This document shows positions 58,661 through 64,000 of a stretch of DNA of 64,000 nt, piece after piece. Under the pieces are notes generated by a model. That model had not been told where the DNA came from. It searched no databases and saw only the letters and a program-made list of their open reading frames with translations. Numbering within the stretch: the first letter of the stretch is position 1; the number at the start of each line of letters is the position of its first letter. The position numbers and the translations under genes were made by a program. The DNA is from Clostridiales bacterium (GTDB lineage Bacteria > Bacillota > Clostridia > TANB77 > CAG-508): assembly GCA_003525075.1 (NCBI GenBank), contig DQFO01000008.1, forward strand, positions 138,333 through 202,332, written 5' to 3'.

Positions 58661-58692
58661 CAAAAAAGGAAACAACTAATTAAAGTTGCTCC
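58661..58692 (-). terminator. veg terminator
   Basis: A short stem (CAACT with AGTTG) overlaps the veg stop codon; TTCCTTTTTT follows on the minus strand. Confidence 0.6.
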
Positions 58693-58988
58693 CTTACATA
58701 TTTTCTTTTTTTTGTTTGAAATACCTCTGGTGGTATTATCGGATTAAATCCTTCGCCATCAAATACATCTAACTCTATTGTTCTTGTTAGTAGGTCAGTA
58801 TATGTATATGATGCGGTTCTATTGTTTTCCTCATATTTAACAACAAAAAGGTTGCTATATACTTTTTCTATTGTTCCTTCTTTTTCAAATTCCTTGCTTC
58901 TGCCCAATGAGCCTTTCACAATAATCTTTTGACCAATTTTGTCTGTAATGTCTGTTTTTAAACTTGAAATATCAGTTCTACAAATCAT
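58680..58988 (-). CDS. veg: Veg protein
   Basis: 102-aa member of the Veg (DUF1021) family, which stimulates biofilm formation and is highly expressed in B. subtilis. DISSLKTDITDKIGQKIIVKGSLGRSKEFEKEG (about 5-37) matches Veg's x-LGx-xx-L-K-x-x-GR; the beta strands VYSNLFVVKYEEN and ASYTYTDLLTRTIEL complete it. ATG 58988 is chosen over GTG 58997. Placed next to yabG, as in B. subtilis (yabG-veg). Confidence 0.85.
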   Translation of the reverse strand: MICRTDISSLKTDITDKIGQKIIVKGSLGRSKEFEKEGTIEKVYSNLFVVKYEENNRTASYTYTDLLTRTIELDVFDGEGFNPIIPPEVFQTKKRKYVREQL

Positions 58989-59019
58989 TAGATTCACCTA
59001 CTTTGCTTAAGATGAGCCA

Positions 59020-59048
59020 AGTATATCATCTGAAAGGGCATTTGTCAA
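59020..59048 (-). promoter_or_regulatory. veg promoter
   Basis: TTGACA, 17 nt, TATACT on the minus strand, about 32 nt ahead of the start codon. The helically phased 11-bp repeats lie 60-95 bp upstream of it. Confidence 0.87.
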
Positions 59049-59106
59049 AGACTGTAAACTTATGTCGTTAACTTACATTCTTAGAAATGCAACGCTTTTA
59101 CGTTTT

Positions 59107-59145
59107 GTTACATTATTATTACTTTTATATTACATTTATGTTACA
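59107..59145. repeat. Four phased 11-bp repeats upstream of veg
   Basis: Read on the minus strand, TGTAAC, TGTAAT, AGTAAT and TGTAAC occur in order, each separated by a 5-nt AT spacer. On the plus strand the units start at 59107, 59118, 59129 and 59140, an exact 11-bp period close to one DNA turn. The next unit position holds GTAAA. Possible protein-binding array. Confidence 0.7.
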
Positions 59146-59155
59146 AAAAAATATT

Positions 59156-59968
59156 TTATATAATTATTATGCTTTTTTTACCTCTTGCTCCAATTCCATC
59201 TACTCCATTTTTTCCATCTCTTAATTCACTTGCAAAATCATCTATTGTTACATATTTCATATTATCTGTTTCTGCAACATTTTTGGCAACAATTAATGGA
59301 TCTAAAAAATCTATTAAAATTCTTGCTGGTGATGATGCAAAATTAGCCCCTGCAGATATTAATGCTTCAAAATAACTTTGACAAGCTCCTGCGAATATTA
59401 CTAATTTTTTTTTGCTTACTTTTTCAAATTTCCTTGCTTGTTTTATCGTTTCTATAAAATGTCTTGAATTTCTATAATTAAATATATCATTTACAACATT
59501 ATTTTTTATCATTCCATCATGTCCTGTAATAACTAATATATCTGGATTATATATCATTAATAATTGCTTAACCATCTTTGATTGCTTATTTTCTGGAATA
59601 TTTTTTACAATTGCATTTAATCCCATTTTTTTATAATACATTTCGGATTTTCCTGCATATTTTTTATCACCATCTAAATGCAATATTTTTCCTGTCTTTA
59701 TTATTCCATTAAGTCTCTCATCACAATTATTTTTTGAAGTACTATTTCTTATTCTCTTTTTAAATTCTATATCCAAATTTTGTTTTTCATTTTTACTAAC
59801 TAATTTTAAGTCTTCTATTTGAGCGTCTGCTTCTATTCTAATATCTATACCTTTTAATATTGCTATATTTATATTATTAGATTTTTTTATTATTTTATCA
59901 ACCTTAAATATTATATCATTATTATATGAGTTCCTTGTTACATTATCTCCTTTTTTTATTTTTTTCAT
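59156..59968 (-). CDS. yabG: Sporulation-specific protease YabG
   Basis: 270 aa against about 290 in B. subtilis. YabG is a spore-coat cysteine protease that trims SpoIVA and other coat proteins under sigma-K. GDNVTRNSYNNDIIFKV (start), GKILHLDGD (about 95), KYxxKMG, NPDILVITGHDGM (about 150; proposed catalytic His in TGHD) and FAGACQSYFEALI (about 195; Cys in GACQS) match the family, as does FASSPARILID. It begins MKKIKKGD; no Shine-Dalgarno sits right at the start. Neighbour of veg as in Bacillus. Confidence 0.92.
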   Translation of the reverse strand: MKKIKKGDNVTRNSYNNDIIFKVDKIIKKSNNINIAILKGIDIRIEADAQIEDLKLVSKNEKQNLDIEFKKRIRNSTSKNNCDERLNGIIKTGKILHLDGDKKYAGKSEMYYKKMGLNAIVKNIPENKQSKMVKQLLMIYNPDILVITGHDGMIKNNVVNDIFNYRNSRHFIETIKQARKFEKVSKKKLVIFAGACQSYFEALISAGANFASSPARILIDFLDPLIVAKNVAETDNMKYVTIDDFASELRDGKNGVDGIGARGKKSIIII

Positions 59969-60004
59969 TTTAATTATTAATTATAGCATTTCTCCTTATA
60001 ACAA

Positions 60005-60038
60005 AATATAGTGAAGAGTTTTTCCTCTTCACTATATT
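60005..60038 (-). terminator. Terminator of the small pilin-like gene
   Basis: AATATAGTGAAGAG pairs perfectly with CTCTTCACTATATT across a 6-nt loop; TTGTTAT follows on the minus strand. Confidence 0.8.
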
Positions 60039-60087
60039 CTATGTTCGCTATATAAATTAGTGCTTAATTTATTATTATCCTTTAGTA

Positions 60088-60249
60088 TTATTTGTTTTCA
60101 TAATTTCTTTGTATTTGCATAACTTCGTCTTCCACTGCTTTATATTTATTTAATGTTCTAGAATATTGTGCCATTAATATTGTAACAAAAAATGCACAAG
60201 CAACTAATACATATAATGAAATTGATCCTTTATTATTTCTTAATTTCAT
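60088..60249 (-). CDS. Small pilin-like membrane protein (53 aa)
   Basis: Short ORF MKLRNNKGSISLYVLVACAF, then FVTILMAQYS and a charged helix RTLNKYKAVEDEVMQIQRNY. The N-K-G-S-I-S-L then hydrophobic helix resembles the start of the pilin-like anchors elsewhere in the window; the rest is a short coiled-coil-like tail. AAGGAG lies 8 nt before the ATG and a terminator follows. Upstream of yabG on the same strand. Function unknown, possibly a minor pseudopilin-like component. Confidence 0.7.
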   Translation of the reverse strand: MKLRNNKGSISLYVLVACAFFVTILMAQYSRTLNKYKAVEDEVMQIQRNYENK

Positions 60250-60330
60250 TTTGATTCTCCTTAAAAAAATTATCCTCTTTATTTTAATAAAAGTATATCA
60301 ATATGCTACAAAAAATGCAATACTTTTTTC

Positions 60331-60359
60331 TTTACTTCCATAAAATTCCGTGATATAAT
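60331..60359 (+). promoter_or_regulatory. Promoter of the DUF4364-nth unit
   Basis: TTTACT, 17 nt, TATAAT. Confidence 0.78.
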
Positions 60360-60392
60360 ATTGAAGAAAATTCTAACTTAAGGAGGCAGTTT

Positions 60393-60944
60393 ATGGAACA
60401 ACAAAATAAAGAGTTAGCAGAAGATAAAGTTTTGATCTTATATTTATTAAACAAAATATTTGATGGAATAAAAAATGATAATTTATATAAAATAGTTTCA
60501 AGTTCAAAAGACATAAACTATTTTTATTTTCAAGAACTTATTGCAGATTTAATGTCAGCTAATTTAATCTGTTCTTTTGAACAAGATGAAGAATCTTTTA
60601 TAAAAATAACAACTGAAGGAAAAAACGCACTTGAACTTACAAAATCACTTTTACCTGGGTTATTAAAATTAAAAGCTGATACTATATTTAAAGAGGAAAA
60701 TTCTAATATTGTTGAAGAATCTTCTGTTGTTACTGAATTTATCCCCAAAGATGAGAATAATTATACAATTACGTGCAAAATAGTTGAACAAAATGAAACA
60801 ATTTTTGAAGTATCTGTATATGCAGCATCAAGAGAAAAAGCAAAACAAATATCTGATAATTGGAAATCAAATGCAACAACACTTTATCCACAAATACTAG
60901 AACTACTTTCTAATAATAAGGATGGTGCCAATATTAATGAATAA
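60393..60944 (+). CDS. DUF4364 family protein (winged-helix-like)
   Basis: 183 aa. The N-terminal 80 residues (EDKVLILYLLNKI, YFYFQELIADLMSANLI, ITTEGKNAL) form a PadR/MarR-like winged helix; the remainder has the beta segment NYTITCKIVEQNETIFEVSVYAASREKA and a final helix WKSNATTLYPQILELL. This is the DUF4364 pattern of Clostridia, function unknown. RBS AAGGAGG. It overlaps nth by a few bases, so the two are translationally coupled. Confidence 0.82.
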   Translation: MEQQNKELAEDKVLILYLLNKIFDGIKNDNLYKIVSSSKDINYFYFQELIADLMSANLICSFEQDEESFIKITTEGKNALELTKSLLPGLLKLKADTIFKEENSNIVEESSVVTEFIPKDENNYTITCKIVEQNETIFEVSVYAASREKAKQISDNWKSNATTLYPQILELLSNNKDGANINE

Positions 60945-61584
60945 ATCCGAAGCACTAAATTTTGTAAATATTTTAAAACAAACATATCCAGATGCACAAT
61001 GTAGTTTAGATTTTAATACACCTTTTCAACTTGCCGTTGCAGTTATGTTATCAGCACAATGCACTGATGAAAGAGTAAATAAAACTACACCTATTCTTTT
61101 CAAAAAGTGTAAAACTATTGATGATTTTAAAAATATTGATATTAATGAGCTTGAAAATATTATACATCCTTGTGGTTTTTACAAGAATAAAGCGAAAAAC
61201 ATTAAACTTTGTGCAAAACAAGTTATAGAGAATTTCAATGGTAAACTTCCTCATTCAATGCCTGAACTTTTAACATTATCTGGTATCGGTAGAAAAAGTG
61301 CTAATGTTATTATGTTAGAAGCCTTTGGAATTGCTGAAGGTATTGCTGTTGATACACATGCAAAAAGAATCTCCAATAGAATAGGTCTTTCAAATGAATC
61401 TGAACCAGAAAAAATTGAACAAGATCTAATTAAAATTTTTCCTAAAGAAACACTAAAAGATATAAACCATCTTTTCATGTGGCTTGGAAGAAACACTTGT
61501 GAAGCAAGAAATCCTCATTGTGATTCATGTTCAGTTAAACAATTTTGTGAGTTTTATAAGAAAAATAATCAAGGTTATACATAA
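60937..61584 (+). CDS. nth: Endonuclease III
   Basis: DNA glycosylase/AP lyase removing oxidised pyrimidines. The helix-hairpin-helix is TLSGIGRKSANVIM with catalytic Lys (about residue 115), and catalytic Asp in AVDTHAKRISNRIGL (about 133). The C-terminal 4Fe-4S loop C-x6-C-x2-C-x5-C (CEARNPHCDSCSVKQFC, about 182-198) is intact. ATG 60937 overlaps the DUF4364 stop codon (ATGAATAA); a start at 60922 is possible but has no better RBS. Confidence 0.95.
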   Translation: MNKSEALNFVNILKQTYPDAQCSLDFNTPFQLAVAVMLSAQCTDERVNKTTPILFKKCKTIDDFKNIDINELENIIHPCGFYKNKAKNIKLCAKQVIENFNGKLPHSMPELLTLSGIGRKSANVIMLEAFGIAEGIAVDTHAKRISNRIGLSNESEPEKIEQDLIKIFPKETLKDINHLFMWLGRNTCEARNPHCDSCSVKQFCEFYKKNNQGYT

Positions 61585-61626
61585 ATTAAATCGGCTTTCA
61601 TATATATTATATATGGAGGCTTTTTT
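61585..61626 (+). promoter_or_regulatory. nth-asnB junction hairpin
   Basis: CATATATA and TATATATG form an 8-bp stem around one base, followed by GGAGG (the asnB RBS) and CTTTTTT. It could both end the nth transcript and affect asnB initiation. Confidence 0.5.
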
Positions 61627-63522
61627 ATGTGTGGAATTGTTGGTTTTGTGAATTACAAACAAGATGTTTCTCGTTTTAGAAATATCTTAATTAATATGAA
61701 CAATACTCTTGTAAGAAGAGGTCCTGATGAAGATGGATATTACATAAGAAAACATATAGCACTGGCTCACAAAAGATTAATTGTTATTGATCCAGAAGGT
61801 GGAAAACAACCTATGGTCGAATCTTGTAGCAAATCAATACCATTGCAAAAAGAAAATTCAGATATGGTAATTAATTATAATTCAAATTTCGTAATTTCTT
61901 ATAATGGTCAAATTTATAATACTGATGAACTAAGGAAAACTTTGGAAGAAAATGGTTTCACTTTTAATGGTCATTGCGATACAGAAATTCTATTAAAAAG
62001 TTATATTTTTTACGGAAAAGATGTTGTAAAACATTTAAATGGAATCTATGCTTTTGCAATTTGGGACAGTCAAAAAGAAGAATTATTTATTGCAAGAGAT
62101 CATTTTGGAGTAAAACCTTTATTTTATACTATGCAAAATAATTCTTTTATATTTGCATCTGAAATAAAAGCAATTTTTCAATATCCAGGTGTTGAAAAAA
62201 TTTTAGATTCTCAAGGAATTTCAGAATTATTTGGAATTGGTCCTGCACATACCCCTGGTACAACAATTTTTAATAATATATTTGAATTAAAACCTGCACA
62301 TTTTTTGATATATAATAGATCTGGTATACATATCGAAAAATACTGGAATTTAAGAAGTGAACCACATACAGAAAACTTTACTCAAACTTGCGAACATCTT
62401 GAATATTTATTAAAAGATTCAATAACAAGGCAATTAGTTTCAGATGTTCCTTTATGTACATTTTTATCTGGTGGTCTAGATTCAAGTATTATTACAAAAT
62501 TTGCGTCAGATTATTGTCAAGAAAATAATTTACCACCTTTAGATACTTATTCTATTGATTATATTGATAATGATAAAAACTTTGTAAAAAGCGATTTTCA
62601 GCCAAATTCTGATAATTATTATATAAATTTGATGGTATCTAATTTAAAAACAAATCATCATTCAATTGTACTTGATACCCCTGAATTAGCTGATAGTTTA
62701 TATGATGCTATGATTGCTCGTGATATGCCTGGTATGGCTGATGTTGATTCATCTTTACTACTATTTTGTAAAAATGTAAAACCAACTGCAACAGTTTCTT
62801 TAACAGGTGAATGTGCAGACGAAATTTTTGGAGGATATCCATGGTTTTTCAGAGATGATGCTTTAAATAGTGGAACATTTCCTTGGTCAATAGCAATAAA
62901 CGAACGTCAAACTTTATTAAATCCTTCTATTTCAAAAAAAATTAACTTAAAAGAATATGTTGATTTTAGATATAATGAATCTTTATCAAATGTCGAAATT
63001 TTAGATAGCGATTCCGCCGAAACTACTGAAAAAAGAAAAATATCTTATCTTACATTAAACTGGTTTATGCAAACACTTCTTGATAGATCTGATAGAATGG
63101 CTATGTATAATGGTTTTGAACTTCGTGTGCCTTTTTGTGATTATCGTTTGGCTCAATATGTTTGGAATATTCCTTGGGAAATAAAGGCTTTGAATGGTAG
63201 AGAAAAAGGTCTTTTGAGATATATTTCTCGTAAATTTTTGCCTGCAGAAATTGTTGATAGAAAAAAGAGCCCATATCCAAAGACTCATAATCCTACTTAC
63301 CTTGCAAAAGTAAAATCTATGCTTTCAGATATTATGAGTAATCCTAAAGCTCCTATTAATTATTTATTGAATAGAGATTATATTTTGAATATTTTAGAAA
63401 CTGATGGGAAAGCTTTTTCCCGCCCTTGGTTTGGACAGTTGATGACTGGTCCTCAACTTATGGCTTATTTGTGCCAAGTTAATATGTGGCTTGAAAAATA
63501 TCAACCTAAAATTAAATTATAA
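61627..63522 (+). CDS. asnB: Asparagine synthase (glutamine-hydrolysing)
   Basis: 631 aa. The N-terminal class II glutaminase starts with catalytic Cys2 in MCGIVGF, followed by RRGPDEDGYY (about 36) and NGQIYN (about 96). The C-terminal synthetase domain carries the PP-loop FLSGGLDSS (about 280), SLTGECADEIFGGYPW (about 395) and the basic tail with RKKSPYPKTHNP. Makes Asn from Asp, Gln and ATP. The SGGLDS and overall length match AsnB/AsnO-type enzymes of Firmicutes. GGAGG lies 7 nt from the ATG. Confidence 0.95.
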   Translation: MCGIVGFVNYKQDVSRFRNILINMNNTLVRRGPDEDGYYIRKHIALAHKRLIVIDPEGGKQPMVESCSKSIPLQKENSDMVINYNSNFVISYNGQIYNTDELRKTLEENGFTFNGHCDTEILLKSYIFYGKDVVKHLNGIYAFAIWDSQKEELFIARDHFGVKPLFYTMQNNSFIFASEIKAIFQYPGVEKILDSQGISELFGIGPAHTPGTTIFNNIFELKPAHFLIYNRSGIHIEKYWNLRSEPHTENFTQTCEHLEYLLKDSITRQLVSDVPLCTFLSGGLDSSIITKFASDYCQENNLPPLDTYSIDYIDNDKNFVKSDFQPNSDNYYINLMVSNLKTNHHSIVLDTPELADSLYDAMIARDMPGMADVDSSLLLFCKNVKPTATVSLTGECADEIFGGYPWFFRDDALNSGTFPWSIAINERQTLLNPSISKKINLKEYVDFRYNESLSNVEILDSDSAETTEKRKISYLTLNWFMQTLLDRSDRMAMYNGFELRVPFCDYRLAQYVWNIPWEIKALNGREKGLLRYISRKFLPAEIVDRKKSPYPKTHNPTYLAKVKSMLSDIMSNPKAPINYLLNRDYILNILETDGKAFSRPWFGQLMTGPQLMAYLCQVNMWLEKYQPKIKL

Positions 63523-63551
63523 AATATTTTAGAGGTTGTAAATCACAACCT

Positions 63552-64000
63552 CTAATTCTTATCTTTTCTTTCCAAATCTATATCAAAATAAAATTCAACA
63601 CCATTTGGCTTGTTCTCCACGCCAAAATCATTTCCATAATTATTCATAATTGCTCTAACAATAGAAAGGCCTATTCCGCTTCCACCATCTTCTCTATTTC
63701 TTGATTCATCCACTTTAAAGAATCTGTTCCAAATACGAGATAGATTTTCCTCTTCAATGTTTTTACCTGTATTAAATATAGTAATTCTAGCTTTATCATT
63801 ATTAATAGTATTTGTTATCTTTATAGTTTTTTCACCATCAACTTCTTCAACATGTTTTATTGCATTTGTTAAATAATTTGTAATACATTGACTTATATAG
63901 AAATCATCTGCATATACATTTATTACATCAGCTGTTTCAAATTTAACATTTGCTCCTTTTTCTTCAATCATAACTTTAGAACTTCTACATATTTCTTTTT
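63552..64000 (-). CDS. Sensor histidine kinase, C-terminal part (gene runs off the window)
   Basis: Only the 3' end is present; the frame stays open to the window edge beyond the ATG at 63971. The ATPase (HATPase_c) domain is clear: N box ITNYLTNAIKH, G1-like FNTGKNI, F box RIWNRFFKVD and G2 GGSGIGLSIVRAIMNNYG. This is a two-component kinase of the EnvZ/PhoR type by domain order; signal and partner regulator are outside the window. Confidence 0.93.
   Translation of the reverse strand, partial: KEICRSSKVMIEEKGANVKFETADVINVYADDFYISQCITNYLTNAIKHVEEVDGEKTIKITNTINNDKARITIFNTGKNIEEENLSRIWNRFFKVDESRNREDGGSGIGLSIVRAIMNNYGNDFGVENKPNGVEFYFDIDLERKDKN

Overview
The window looks like a stretch of a low-GC Firmicutes (Clostridia-type) chromosome. 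Coding DNA is very AT-rich and AGGAGG-like ribosome binding sites are nearly universal. Several orders and genes are Firmicute signatures: the ylxM-ffh-rpsP-khpA-rimM-trmD-rplS block, dnaG-rpoD, PolC-type polymerase, sigma-H, veg next to yabG, DUF951, DUF2508 and DUF4364. YabG, sigma-H and a SpoVD/FtsI-like PBP point to an endospore-forming lineage. Surface proteins with pilin-like N-termini carrying Ig-like or leucine-rich repeats resemble those of uncultured gut Clostridia; that last placement is inference. No rRNA, tRNA, CRISPR array, phage block or complete insertion sequence was recognised. || Layout. 0-6 kb (minus strand): two large pilin-anchored BIG2 surface proteins, an Lgt-like membrane protein and a DUF2508 protein. 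6-14 kb: serS, a pair of paralogous DUF2207-type membrane-protein genes (the second broken by a frameshift in an A tract), a YjjX-type NTPase, an RlmD-type rRNA methyltransferase, a flavin-reductase-like protein and an HD hydrolase. 14-22 kb: engB, an orphan gene cassette, gltX-HAD-DUF951, alpha-amylase, an S1-domain protein, ddl and a membrane-protein cassette of strikingly high GC with a switch-like leader. 22-31 kb: a class B PBP, a WXG100-like protein with a coiled-coil partner, a RelA/SpoT-like protein, a CobW GTPase, an operon of NAGPA-cmk-HD hydrolase, and sigH. 31-36 kb: a PolC with two tandem OB folds. 36-46 kb: a pilin-anchored BspA-type LRR protein, a small orphan gene, a 298-bp MITE-like IS remnant, a protein of unknown function with a possible ART-like N-terminus, a DUF4143 ATPase preceded by 23-bp direct repeats, rpoD, dnaG and a double DUF3592 protein. 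46-54 kb: leuS, an OGG-type glycosylase, a small membrane protein, a Lon-family protease, mtnN and an unknown gene. 54-59 kb: the SRP/ribosomal operon. 59-64 kb: veg, yabG, a tiny pilin-like protein, DUF4364, nth, asnB and the 3' end of a sensor kinase. || How it works together. Most of the window is housekeeping: three aminoacyl-tRNA synthetases, replication (PolC, DnaG), transcription (sigma-A, sigma-H), base-excision repair, the SRP and ribosome maturation. Between these sit isolated single-gene units, each with its own strong promoter and terminator and, for several, base composition unlike the neighbours (14694-15314, 19427-20317, 21403-22193, 25596-26680, 38291-38802). The most unusual regulatory structures are the mutually exclusive hairpins ahead of the high-GC membrane gene, hairpins that hold the ribosome binding site of the PBP and of rimM in a 7-nt loop, and two sets of evenly spaced repeats (23-bp period at 41520, 11-bp period at 59107). 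All positions are read by eye; no similarity search was run.
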